Source: Dyadobacter sp. Leaf189
Lineage (GTDB): Bacteria > Bacteroidota > Bacteroidia > Cytophagales > Spirosomataceae
DNA: 64,000 nucleotides
Reading direction: 5' to 3'
Assembly: GCF_001424405.1 (NCBI RefSeq)
Contig: NZ_LMPS01000004.1
Coordinates: 492,537-556,536, forward strand
Of the stretch, positions 44,313-52,094 are shown piece by piece. The notes beneath the pieces are model-generated. The model was not told the DNA's origin and made no database searches. It saw only the letters and a list, made by a program, of their open reading frames with translations. How positions within the stretch are numbered: the first letter of the stretch is position 1; each line of letters begins with the position of its first letter. The translations under genes were made by a program, and so were the position numbers.

Positions 44313-44656
44313 AGTGTTACATTATTAGGATGGAAAACAGGGGTGCCCTGTTTTAGGTGTCCTAGCAGATGTAACACCGCTTGGGGAGCTTTCGCCGACC
44401 CCCACCATAACAGGGCATTTCTTGCAAGATTCTTCATATGTTACATTTGATTAGGAGCTTGAAGGTTCGGAAGAAATTTGGAGAAATGCAAATCTTGTTA
44501 GACTCTCTGATTTGCTTGAAGGCCGAATTTTGAAGGGTACGAGAAGGCGCATACCGTTTAATAATTGGTTAGAATAATTACTTCCGTTTGATAAAATAAT
44601 TGGGTTTTTTGGAGGAAAAGTTTAATTCTGACAAACCTCCTAAAAATTTTATCATC
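44313..44656. other. Intergenic region with duplicated leader and hairpin
   Basis: No convincing gene is seen here. On the minus strand TCCTAAT-(N2-4)-ATGTAACA occurs twice (44315-44330 and 44439-44456), each followed within two bases by an ATG. Between them lies a terminator-like hairpin, AAAACAGGG-GTG-CCCTGTTTT at 44334-44354. The part from about 44450 onward is AT-rich and leads into the DUF4236 gene. Confidence 0.5.
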
Positions 44657-45787
44657 ATGGCATGGAGTTTCCGTAAACGAATCAAAATAATACCAGGAGT
44701 ACACTTTAATTTCAGTAAAAGTGGAATAACTACATCCATTGGAGTGAGGGGAGCAAGTTTAACTATTGGTAAATCTGGGACATATTTAAATACAGGGATC
44801 CCGGCACTTGGTTTATATCACCGGGAAAAGTTAACAGGTAAAAATAATAAGCCGCTAATTGATCCTCAAACATTTAACGAGCATTTAGTTAGCGATCAAA
44901 GCGATAATATTTTCAGTGCAGATGTTCAGGAAATAACTAGCCAGGATATGCAGGGGATAAAGGAAGCAATTTTGCTAGCTCATCAGCAACGTTTAGATTT
45001 GCAAATGGATTTACGCAAAATTCAGTTTGCAGCTACTCTCTCAGTCTTCAAATTGGCAGCGTCTTACATACTAATTTATGGTCTTGTAAAAAAAGCCATT
45101 GCCGAAAATATCCGTGTTGACTTATTAGCGCAAAAAGAAGCAGTAAAACAAACAAAACAGCAGATCGAAAATTGTTTTGTAAAACTTGAAGTAGATTTTG
45201 AGCCACATATTCAAGAAAAATATGATGCTCTCATCCGAGCTTTCCAAAAGTTAACATCTTCACATCGAATCTGGGACGTGACGAGTGCACATTATCAAGA
45301 CCGAGTTGCAGCACGTTCATCTGCAAGTACACTGGTAAATAAGCGCGATGTCAGATTTACTTTAAAATCTCTACCTGACATTAAATCAGATCTAAATGCG
45401 CTTTATTTTCAAAACGCAAATGGGGCTGATCTATATTTCTATCCTAGCTTTATTATTATGTATTCTTCAAAAACCAGTTTTGCAGTAATTGGATTTGATG
45501 AAATTCAGTTCAATTACAGATATGTTCGGTTCACAGAAACGGGTTCAGTGCCACCAGACTCGACAATTATTGATAGAACTTGGGCAAAGGTCAATAAGAA
45601 CGGAACGCCAGATAAAAGATTCAAAAACAATTATCAAATTCCCATTGTGAAGTATGGAGAGATTAGTTTGCAAACCAATACTGGATTGAATGAAGAATAC
45701 GAATTCAGTAACTATGAGTATACGGAAGAATTCGGTAGAGCATTCGTAGATTATCAGAATGCTATTAGGAAGCTTAGAAAATTGTAG
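44657..45787 (+). CDS. DUF4236 domain protein
   Basis: From the ATG at 44657 the protein is 376 residues long and starts M-A-W-S-F-R-K-R-I-K-I-I-P-G-V-H-F-N-F-S-K-S-G, then G-V-R-G-A-S-L-T-I-G and G-L-Y-H-R-E, which define DUF4236 (residues 1-55). The rest is mainly helical with a probable coiled coil (about 115-205) and a beta-rich C-terminal domain with many aromatic residues. The base composition is clearly more AT-rich than its neighbours, which suggests acquisition by transfer. DUF4236 proteins are common in mobile and defence-rich regions but have no known function. Confidence 0.85.
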   Translation: MAWSFRKRIKIIPGVHFNFSKSGITTSIGVRGASLTIGKSGTYLNTGIPALGLYHREKLTGKNNKPLIDPQTFNEHLVSDQSDNIFSADVQEITSQDMQGIKEAILLAHQQRLDLQMDLRKIQFAATLSVFKLAASYILIYGLVKKAIAENIRVDLLAQKEAVKQTKQQIENCFVKLEVDFEPHIQEKYDALIRAFQKLTSSHRIWDVTSAHYQDRVAARSSASTLVNKRDVRFTLKSLPDIKSDLNALYFQNANGADLYFYPSFIIMYSSKTSFAVIGFDEIQFNYRYVRFTETGSVPPDSTIIDRTWAKVNKNGTPDKRFKNNYQIPIVKYGEISLQTNTGLNEEYEFSNYEYTEEFGRAFVDYQNAIRKLRKL

Positions 45788-45855
45788 CTCAGAGACATTC
45801 AGAAATAATCATCGAACTAAAATAATTTTGCTGGCTTCATTAAATGTGCTCTCCA

Positions 45856-46221
45856 CTAACCCACATGCGATAACCTTTTCAACGCCTCTACAACACTCCC
45901 CAAAAAGTTGATCCTCCCAATCCTGTTACTTTCAAAAATGAAATCTTGAATGCTTTTTGAGGAATATTTTTCGAAGTTGCCGATAATGGCTAAACGCATC
46001 CGATAGTTTGAGAATTTTTGAAGTATCTCTCCTGCAATGCCGGTTTTCAGGTCAAAGAAGGCGGGTGTAATATTCTCTTCGTGAATGACAATGCTATCAA
46101 ATCCCTGGTAATAAAGATTACCGAGCAGGTCCAATCCGTCTTCCACGGTTTCGATAATCAGCTTGTCAGAAGTGACTTCGCCAATCTGAACTTCATCGAC
46201 AGTATGAGATATAATGTTCAT
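45856..46221 (-). CDS. DUF4180 protein
   Basis: The 121-residue cytoplasmic protein matches DUF4180: V-T-S-D-K-L-I-I-E-T-V-E-D-G-L-D-L-L-G-N-L-Y-Y-Q-G-F-D near 17-43, then I-V-I-H-E-E-N-I-T-P-A-F-F-D-L-K-T-G-I-A-G-E-I-L-Q-K-F and R-L-A-I-I-G-N-F. This small family is widespread in bacteria and of unknown function; it often follows regulators in resistance-like loci. The gene stands alone, between an AT-rich DUF4236 gene and a permease, with a tandem repeat just upstream of its start. Confidence 0.85.
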   Translation of the reverse strand: MNIISHTVDEVQIGEVTSDKLIIETVEDGLDLLGNLYYQGFDSIVIHEENITPAFFDLKTGIAGEILQKFSNYRMRLAIIGNFEKYSSKSIQDFIFESNRIGRINFLGSVVEALKRLSHVG

Positions 46222-46286
46222 TTAAATGTTCGATCTATACTAAAAACGATTAAGCAAATTTCCCACCTTAGATTCAATTATAAAAG

Positions 46287-46334
46287 ATCATTTCGATCAT
46301 TCAATCATTCAATCATTCGATCATTGAATCATTC
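46287..46334. repeat. Short tandem repeat (ATCATTCA/G units)
   Basis: About six units of ATCATTCA, ATCATTCG or TTCGATC follow each other, ending at the stop of the permease gene. It is a degenerate microsatellite and not a CRISPR array. Confidence 0.65.
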
Positions 46335-48698
46335 ACTTCTCAACGCCTTCACCGGATTCATCAACGCCGCCTTCACCGACCGATACCCTACCGTCACAAT
46401 CGCAATCAAAAACGTAATCCCAATTGCAGCCAAAAAAATCGTAGCATTCAAATCAATATGATACTTGAAATCAGCTAAGTACTTATCCATCAACCACCAA
46501 CCAATCGGCGCGGCGATGACGAAGGCGATTACCAGGAGCTGGGCGAATTGCTTGCCGAAGAGCCAGATGATACTTCCGATGCCGGCACCTAAGGTTTTGC
46601 GGACTCCGATTTCTTTGGTTTTTTGGGCGGCCATGAAGGAAATGAGTCCGTACAGGCCGAGGCAGCCGATGAAGATCGCGATGGCGGCGAAGATCCACAT
46701 GAGCTTTAAAACGAGCTCGTCGGTTCCGTAAAAATACGTCAGGTGATCGTCCAGGAACTGGTAGGAATAAATGTACTCGGCATTGGTTTCGTTCCAGATC
46801 TTTTCGAGGGAGGCGAGGGTTTTAGGCACATTTTGTCCGCTGATTTTGAGGGCCACGCGGGAATAATGGTCGGACCGCGTGGTGAGGCAAACCGGCTCGA
46901 TCTTGGAGCGGAAAGAGAAATTATGAAAGTCTTTCATCACCCCCACGATCATGCCGTCCGCGCCATTGACACTCACATTTTTCCCGATCGCCTCCTCCGG
47001 TTTCACGCCCAGCTTTTTCACGGCGGTTTCGTTCAGCAGATATTCCCGCACAGTATCGGACTGAGCAAGGTTACGGCCAGCCACCAGCTGCAAACCGAAC
47101 ATGGAAAGGTATTCAGGATCACCGGATTTAAGGAAAATCGTGAACTTCTCCTGCTCGGGGCGCGATGCGTAGCGGATGCCTGTATCAAAATTCCCGTCGG
47201 GCGAGGCAGGCGGCGCTTCGCAAAAGGCGATCTTTTCAACTTCCGGCAACTGCGACAGCCGCGCACGCATAGCGCTGGTTTTGGCCGGGGACGTTTCGGG
47301 CACAGGCAGCATTACAATGGCGTCTTTTTTGAAACCCATATCAGCCTCACTGTTGAACCGCATCTGACTAGTGACGACAATCGTGCCGATCAGAAGCGTT
47401 TGCGAAATGGCAAATTGAGTTACAACCAAACCTTTCCGAATGGAAAATCCGCCGACCTGACTTTGCGTCATTTTGCCTTTGAGCGCCATAATGGGCTGGA
47501 AACCTGCGAGTACCAGTCCAGGATAAGAGCCGGCAACGAAAGTTACGACGACAAGCAAGCCGAAAATGAAAAGAGGTTGGTTGAAATCCTGCAACAAACC
47601 GAGCGTGACGCGCGTCGACAGCATTTCGTTCATATACGGGAGCGAGAAGTAAGCCAACCCAATCGCGAACACGAAAGCGATGACAGTAATGAGGGCGGTT
47701 TCGGTAATGAATTGCCAGAAAAGCTGCGATTTCATACTTCCCATTACTTTTCGCACACCAATTTCCCTACTGCGCCCCAAAGCTTGCGCCGTGGCGAGAT
47801 TAATGAAATTGACGCAGGCAGTGATGATCAGGAAAACGGCAATGAGGGACAGCGCAATCAGCTGGCTTTTAGCAATGGCGCCGCCGAATTCCTGGTTCAT
47901 ATGCACGTCCGAAAGCGGCTGCAAATGGTAGCTGAACGTTTTAGCGCCTTTTGCATCGTAATATTTGGTGGAAATGCCGGCCATTAACCTGTCCGCTTTG
48001 ACAATGTCGGTACCGGGTTTCAGGAGTACGAAAGCCTGGGTGCCGCTATAAATGCCGCCCCAGCTATTGAGCCAGGGTTGCGTTTGGCTGATCGTGACGT
48101 ATGAAAGGAAGATCTCCTGGCGGAAATCGGTGTTTTCAGGCAAATTTTTGATGATACCTGTAACGGTGATATCGGTTTTGTTATCGAGCCGTAAGCTTTT
48201 ACCCAATGCATTTTTTACACCAAAATATGTCTCTGCCAATCGCTCTGTGATCACGGCAGTATTGGGCTGTGAGAGCATGGTTTGAGGGTCTCCCGCTACC
48301 AATGGGAAATCCATTATTGCAAAGAAATCCGGCTCCGTATAAGCCACACCGTCACCAAACTTCGGATTGTCTTTTCGCGACGGAATGGAAATGGTGCCGC
48401 CAAAATTGATCGTCATCGCGGCTTTTTCTACAAATGCATAATCGTCGCGCATGGCGGCGCCAATCGGCTGCGGCACGATGCCGTACTTGCTGACGGTTTC
48501 ATTGTGCAGCTCGGAGGTGACACGGTAAATACGGTCGGCATTTGCGTGAAATTTATCGAAACCCAAATGGTAATTGACGAATGAGAAAATAAGGATCGCA
48601 CAGCTCATTCCCAGCACGAGGCCGAGGACGTTGATGAGGGTGTAGGATTTGTGGCGTGCAAGGGTGCGACGTGCGGTGGTGAGGTAGTTTTGGAGCAT
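46329..48698 (-). CDS. FtsX/MacB-type permease (C-terminal part of a split gene)
   Basis: The 789-residue product opens M-L-Q-N-Y-L-T-T-A-R-R-T-L-A-R-H-K-S-Y and has the same layout as the permease at 29959: a first helix, a MacB-like periplasmic domain, three helices, a second periplasmic domain and four C-terminal helices. In this family many members carry an N-terminal prefix domain in the same chain. Here the prefix domain is encoded by the separate, overlapping frame at 48553-49023. Removing one A from the A9 tract at 48739-48747 would join both frames to an 897-residue protein without a stop. Confidence 0.88.
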   Translation of the reverse strand: MLQNYLTTARRTLARHKSYTLINVLGLVLGMSCAILIFSFVNYHLGFDKFHANADRIYRVTSELHNETVSKYGIVPQPIGAAMRDDYAFVEKAAMTINFGGTISIPSRKDNPKFGDGVAYTEPDFFAIMDFPLVAGDPQTMLSQPNTAVITERLAETYFGVKNALGKSLRLDNKTDITVTGIIKNLPENTDFRQEIFLSYVTISQTQPWLNSWGGIYSGTQAFVLLKPGTDIVKADRLMAGISTKYYDAKGAKTFSYHLQPLSDVHMNQEFGGAIAKSQLIALSLIAVFLIITACVNFINLATAQALGRSREIGVRKVMGSMKSQLFWQFITETALITVIAFVFAIGLAYFSLPYMNEMLSTRVTLGLLQDFNQPLFIFGLLVVVTFVAGSYPGLVLAGFQPIMALKGKMTQSQVGGFSIRKGLVVTQFAISQTLLIGTIVVTSQMRFNSEADMGFKKDAIVMLPVPETSPAKTSAMRARLSQLPEVEKIAFCEAPPASPDGNFDTGIRYASRPEQEKFTIFLKSGDPEYLSMFGLQLVAGRNLAQSDTVREYLLNETAVKKLGVKPEEAIGKNVSVNGADGMIVGVMKDFHNFSFRSKIEPVCLTTRSDHYSRVALKISGQNVPKTLASLEKIWNETNAEYIYSYQFLDDHLTYFYGTDELVLKLMWIFAAIAIFIGCLGLYGLISFMAAQKTKEIGVRKTLGAGIGSIIWLFGKQFAQLLVIAFVIAAPIGWWLMDKYLADFKYHIDLNATIFLAAIGITFLIAIVTVGYRSVKAALMNPVKALRSE

Positions 48699-49023
48699 GA
48701 TTGTTACGGCTATCGGTGGTCGGCTTTCGGCGGTCGGCTTTTTTTTTGCGGTTGACTATTGGCGGTTGGCGGTTAGCTGTTGGCGGTTGACTTTTAGCTT
48801 TCTTAAGGGTTAGTAATCTTTTTTTTAGGAAATAGGGTTTGGCGAATTTTAGGGTTTCTAGCGCATATATTCTCTCTGCTGCCTTTACTCCTACTCTTTT
48901 TACATCCAGCTCGAATTGTTGCTGCAGGTCGCCTTGGAGTTCTTCGAAGAGTTCGTGCGGGCAAAGCAGTTTGAATAAGTTATTGGCCCAGCGCGGTGGA
49001 GCGATTTGGTTGTTGTCTTTCAT
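48553..49023 (-). CDS. Permease prefix-domain fragment (frameshifted)
   Basis: The first 70 residues (M-K-D-N-N-Q-I-A-P-P-R-W-A-N-N-L-F-K-L-L-x-P, E-L-x-E-E-L-Q-G-D-L-x-Q-Q-F, K-F-A-K-P-Y-F-L-K-K) match the permease prefix domain that normally starts the FtsX permease. After residue 75 the frame runs through a low-complexity repeat and then reads the start of the permease in the wrong frame, ending at 48553. The start overlaps the PadR stop by four bases (ATGA), so prefix and regulator are coupled. Either the gene is broken or expression uses slippage at the A9 tract. Confidence 0.65.
   Translation of the reverse strand: MKDNNQIAPPRWANNLFKLLCPHELFEELQGDLQQQFELDVKRVGVKAAERIYALETLKFAKPYFLKKRLLTLKKAKSQPPTANRQPPIVNRKKKADRRKPTTDSRNNHAPKLPHHRTSHPCTPQILHPHQRPRPRAGNELCDPYFLIRQLPFGFR
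48713..48800. repeat. GGCGGTTAGC-type repeat inside the permease gene
   Basis: Units such as GGCGGTTGGC, GGTTAGCTGT, TTGGCGGTTGAC and CGGTCGGC, plus a T9 tract at 48739-48747 (A9 on the coding strand), form the linker between the prefix and the permease frames. The style equals the intergenic repeats at 29173 and 41991. Confidence 0.7.
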
Positions 49024-49346
49024 GATTGGGAGGGATTTAAGATGGCGGTCCAGAACTGGTTCCTTACTTCCTGGATTTCGGCCAGCATTTCGCGGCCTGC
49101 ATTGGTGATGCTGAAAAGGCGCTTCTTCCTTCCGCCCCGACTCAATGTTGCCCCGCCCATTTCTGAGATGAGGTAGCCTTTCTCTTCAAGCCGGTACAAT
49201 GCAATGTGCACGGCGCTCAGACTGATGGTCCGGTTGGCACGCTGACGGAGCTCTTCGGCAATGCTCACGCCATAAGCGCCGGTGTTGAGGACGGTAACTG
49301 CGAGCAGGACAAGTTCTTCAAATTCGCCTAAGTAGGATCTTCCCAT
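49020..49346 (-). CDS. PadR-family transcriptional regulator
   Basis: From the ATG at 49346 (M-G-R-S-Y-L-G-E-F-E-E-L-V-L-L-A) the protein is 108 residues long and has the PadR winged helix: G-A-Y-G-V-S-I-A-E-E-L, the recognition helix region S-L-S-A-V-H-I-A-L-Y-R-L-E-E-K-G-Y-L and the wing S-R-G-G-R-K-K-R-L-F-S-I-T-N-A-G. PadR regulators paired with prefix-domain permeases are common in this bacterial group. It begins the operon PadR-permease. The in-frame start at 49382 is less likely. Confidence 0.9.
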   Translation of the reverse strand: MGRSYLGEFEELVLLAVTVLNTGAYGVSIAEELRQRANRTISLSAVHIALYRLEEKGYLISEMGGATLSRGGRKKRLFSITNAGREMLAEIQEVRNQFWTAILNPSQS

Positions 49347-49600
49347 TTGTTGAAATGTATTTTCTTGATATTTGCTAAACAAATGGTGTGCCGAAAGACT
49401 TGCACTATCATTGTAATCTCATTATCAGTGAATTAGATTATTACAATAACTTTTTTATCTGTTCGAAAGTGAACGGGTAGTTGCGGGAATGAACGTAATC
49501 TGATGAATATCGGCACGACACTCGCAGTGTATGCAAGTATTTGTAAGGAAACAGGGAGGTCGTTTCCTTAATGACAAAAATACGCGTTAGTAAAGCAAGA

Positions 49601-49630
49601 TGGCCGGGCAGAAGAATTTCTGCCCGGCCA
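49601..49630. terminator. Hairpin terminator
   Basis: TGGCCGGGCAGAA and TTCTGCCCGGCCA form a perfect 13-bp stem around GAAT, 38 bases beyond the stop of the hydrolase gene at 49669. The T-rich side is on the plus strand. Confidence 0.7.
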
Positions 49631-49668
49631 TTTTAATAATACTGTAAACTAAATAGCGCCTGTTGCTA

Positions 49669-50490
49669 TTATTCCTGAATGAATGCCAGAATATCCTTGT
49701 TAATCGTTTCGGCTTCCGTAGTGGGCATTCCGTGCGGAAAACCCGGATATGTGATCAGTTTGCCATTTTTCAACAGCTTAATCGCCTTCAATGCAGTGAT
49801 CTGATAAGGCACAATCTGGTCATCTTCACCGTGTAACACCAATACTGGGATATCAACACTTTGAAGATCTTCGGTAAAATCTGTCGCAGAAAATGCCTTG
49901 ATGCATTCATAATGGGCAAGAATGCTTCCCATCATCCCCTGGCGCCACCAGTTGTCACGAATCCCCTGCTTTTCAACAGCGCCTTCGCGATTGTAACCGT
50001 AGAAAGCCTCCGAGAAGTCTTTAAAATACTGCGGTCTTTGCGTTGCGGTCATCTCGCGGATTTCATCAAAAACACCCATCGGCACACCGTCCGGATTGTT
50101 TTCGTTCTGCACCATGATCGGAGTTACGGCACTTACCAGCACCGCTTTTGCTACCCTGCCGTTTCCATGCTTGTTTACATAATGTATCACTTCGCCACCA
50201 CCTGTCGAGTGCCCGACGTGTATGGCATCTTTAAGGTCCAGATGCGCAACCAGCTCGGCTACATCGGCCGCGTAAGTATCCATTTCATGACCTTGGTACG
50301 TTTGGGAAGAACGTCCGTGTCCGCGGCGGTCGTGGGCAATAACGCGGAAACCTTTTTCGAGGAAAAACATCATTTGGCTATCCCAGTCATCACCGGAAAG
50401 TGGCCAGCCGTGGTGAAAAACGATAGGTTGTCCGGTGCCCCAGTCTTTGTAAAACATTGTGGCGCCATCTCTTAGCTGCAAAGTGCTCAT
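49669..50490 (-). CDS. Alpha/beta hydrolase of the chloroperoxidase-like group
   Basis: The 273-residue protein is a single-domain alpha/beta hydrolase of the cofactor-free haloperoxidase type: oxyanion motif H-H-G-W-P-L-S-G near 26-33, D-R-R-G-H-G-R-S, nucleophile Ser95 in G-H-S-T-G-G-G-E, acid Asp in L-H-G-E-D-D-Q-I-V-P and base His in F-P-H-G-M-P-T-T. Members hydrolyse esters and may form peracids in vitro; the natural role is unknown. It is a single gene with its own terminator. Confidence 0.9.
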   Translation of the reverse strand: MSTLQLRDGATMFYKDWGTGQPIVFHHGWPLSGDDWDSQMMFFLEKGFRVIAHDRRGHGRSSQTYQGHEMDTYAADVAELVAHLDLKDAIHVGHSTGGGEVIHYVNKHGNGRVAKAVLVSAVTPIMVQNENNPDGVPMGVFDEIREMTATQRPQYFKDFSEAFYGYNREGAVEKQGIRDNWWRQGMMGSILAHYECIKAFSATDFTEDLQSVDIPVLVLHGEDDQIVPYQITALKAIKLLKNGKLITYPGFPHGMPTTEAETINKDILAFIQE

Positions 50491-50631
50491 GATTTTGTGT
50501 TTTGAGAGTGAAAATTACTGCGACAATAACGCAACATTCCCTAATAAAAACTCCCTTACCGAAGAATAATCGCATTGTGATACTTTGTGCAGGGCTCTTG
50601 ATTTTTCATATTCAACCAATAAGTTCTGAGT

Positions 50632-51606
50632 ATGAAAAAATACATGATTGCAGCTGCGCTCATTTTGCTTTTTAGTGTTTTCAAAAGCCATGCACAAGTT
50701 TCAGGGAACGCGAATGACTATATGGGCAATGCGCAATACAATGCGGCAAGAGCAAACCCTATCTCGGGAGTCCGGTTTTCCGGGGATAATTCAAATGACA
50801 GTACTATCGTAGTTACTGTAAAAGGATTGATCAACATCATGCCGGATACTTACGTGGCTACTTTCAATGTAGTGCAAACCGGGGAAACTGCGGAGGTGAC
50901 CGATCGGCTCATGCTGGAAAGGATTAGTAAATTTAAAACAGGGTTGGTGAATGCCGGAATCGCCGAGAGCGAGATGGATGTAGATATGATTTCATTTGTC
51001 CCGAAATACGATATTGAAACAGAAAACAGGCTTTTCAGCAAAACTTCCAATGAAATTCCAGCGGGTTTTGAAATGCAGAAAAACCTGAGCATTCGCTACA
51101 AAAAGGCTGACCAGCTTGATCGGATGGTCACGATCGCGGCGCAGAATGAAATCTACGATCTGGTCAAAGTAGATTGCTTTCATACCAGATTGGAGAGTTT
51201 TAAAGATTCTTTGCGCACTAGCTGCGTGGCCGCATTGAAGAAGAATATCAGATCTTTCGATGCATTAAACCTGAAATTGGATACATTGAAAAAAACCGTT
51301 CAGGAGAATTTTCATACCATTTCACCTTCGTCAAGATACTTTTCTTACCAGGCTTTTTCTAGAACTTCGGTAAAGCCAGTCAAGAAAAACGGCGCGCAGA
51401 CTAACATCAATGAAATTGAAAAAACAGTTTCCCGCTATTACCTGCCGCTCGGTTTTGAGAGTTTTGACATCGTCATGAACCCGGTTGTACTTGAACCGGT
51501 AATCCAGGTAAGCTACCAGATCACAGTAAGTTACCAGTTAAAACCAACCAACAGGTACTACATCATTTCCCCCGCAGGAGAAAGCAAGAAACTTCTCCTA
51601 AACTAA
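50632..51606 (+). CDS. Secreted SIMPL-domain (DUF541) protein
   Basis: The 324-residue protein has a signal peptide (M-K-K-Y-M-I-A-A-A-L-I-L-L-F-S-V-F-K-S-H-A) and a SIMPL/DUF541-type body: V-V-T-V-K-G-L-I-N-I-M-P-D-T-Y-V-A-T-F-N-V, M-L-E-R-I-S-K-F-K-T-G-L, a middle domain and the closing I-Q-V-S-Y-Q-I-T-V-S-Y-Q-L strand pair. SIMPL proteins form periplasmic or membrane-bound assemblies of unknown function. It is divergent from the hydrolase gene and lies about 130 bases before the second ArsR module. Confidence 0.8.
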   Translation: MKKYMIAAALILLFSVFKSHAQVSGNANDYMGNAQYNAARANPISGVRFSGDNSNDSTIVVTVKGLINIMPDTYVATFNVVQTGETAEVTDRLMLERISKFKTGLVNAGIAESEMDVDMISFVPKYDIETENRLFSKTSNEIPAGFEMQKNLSIRYKKADQLDRMVTIAAQNEIYDLVKVDCFHTRLESFKDSLRTSCVAALKKNIRSFDALNLKLDTLKKTVQENFHTISPSSRYFSYQAFSRTSVKPVKKNGAQTNINEIEKTVSRYYLPLGFESFDIVMNPVVLEPVIQVSYQITVSYQLKPTNRYYIISPAGESKKLLLN

Positions 51607-51683
51607 TCCGCTTCACTCACTCCCGTTGCACTGAGGATTCACTCATAACTCACACTCCACCCTGTGAATTCACAAATTAAATT

Positions 51684-51730
51684 TGCGTAAGTAAATACTT
51701 ACATGTATTATTGTGTAAGCAAATACTTAC
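51684..51730 (+). promoter_or_regulatory. Double palindromic operator of ArsR module 2
   Basis: GTAAGTAAATACTTAC (51687-51702) has perfect seven-base arms; GTAAGCAAATACTTAC (51715-51730) has one mismatch. The repeat distance is 28 bp and the second copy ends three bases before the ArsR start codon at 51734, so bound repressor would cover the initiation region. The spacing equals that at 26782/26810. Confidence 0.78.
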
Positions 51731-51733
51731 ACA

Positions 51734-52093
51734 ATGTCAACAGAAGCAAGAAGGGATGTTTTTCAAGCTATTTCAGATCCTACCCGGCGGCAGATCATTA
51801 ATCTGATCGCTAAAAAGTCTATGAACCTGAATGCAATTGCCGACAACTTCGAAATCAGCAGACCGGCCGTTTCTCAACATATCAAAATTCTAACAGAATG
51901 CGGAATGGTGGTGGTGAGGCAGGAAGGGCGCGAGCGATTCTGTGAGGCGAAATTGGATGGGTTGAAAGAAGTTTCAAATTGGGTAGATCAGTACAAACAA
52001 TTCTGGAACGAGAAGTTCGACTCACTGGAAAGCTATCTCGGTCAAGTTCAGGCAAATAATCAGTTAAACGACAATCAATCAAACATTGAATAA
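51734..52093 (+). CDS. ArsR-family winged-helix regulator, paralogue
   Basis: The 119-residue protein is a paralogue of the 26844 regulator, sharing A-R-R-D-V-F-Q-A-I-x-D-P-T-R-R and I-L-T-E-C-G. The recognition helix differs (R-P-A-V-S-Q-H-I-K-I-L against Q-P-A-I-S-K-H-M-R-I-L), in line with a different operator half-site. No metal-binding Cys motif is present. It has a polar tail of about 15 residues. The SRPBCC gene follows directly after its stop. There is no Shine-Dalgarno sequence between operator and ATG. Confidence 0.92.
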   Translation: MSTEARRDVFQAISDPTRRQIINLIAKKSMNLNAIADNFEISRPAVSQHIKILTECGMVVVRQEGRERFCEAKLDGLKEVSNWVDQYKQFWNEKFDSLESYLGQVQANNQLNDNQSNIE

Positions 52094-52094
52094 A

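Noticed and set aside
44078-44437. 119-codon minus-strand frame overlapping the 80-aa gene
   Set aside because: Its second half is only an alternative frame of the 80-aa gene. The first codons might be a leader peptide, so it is mentioned as a finding but not as a gene.
46287-46334. Tandem ATCATTC units as a CRISPR array
   Set aside because: Units are seven to eight bases without unique spacers, and no cas gene is near.
46743-47987. Long plus-strand frame of 414 codons opposite the permease
   Set aside because: It is antisense to a gene with clear FtsX domains and has no recognisable motif; a composition shadow.
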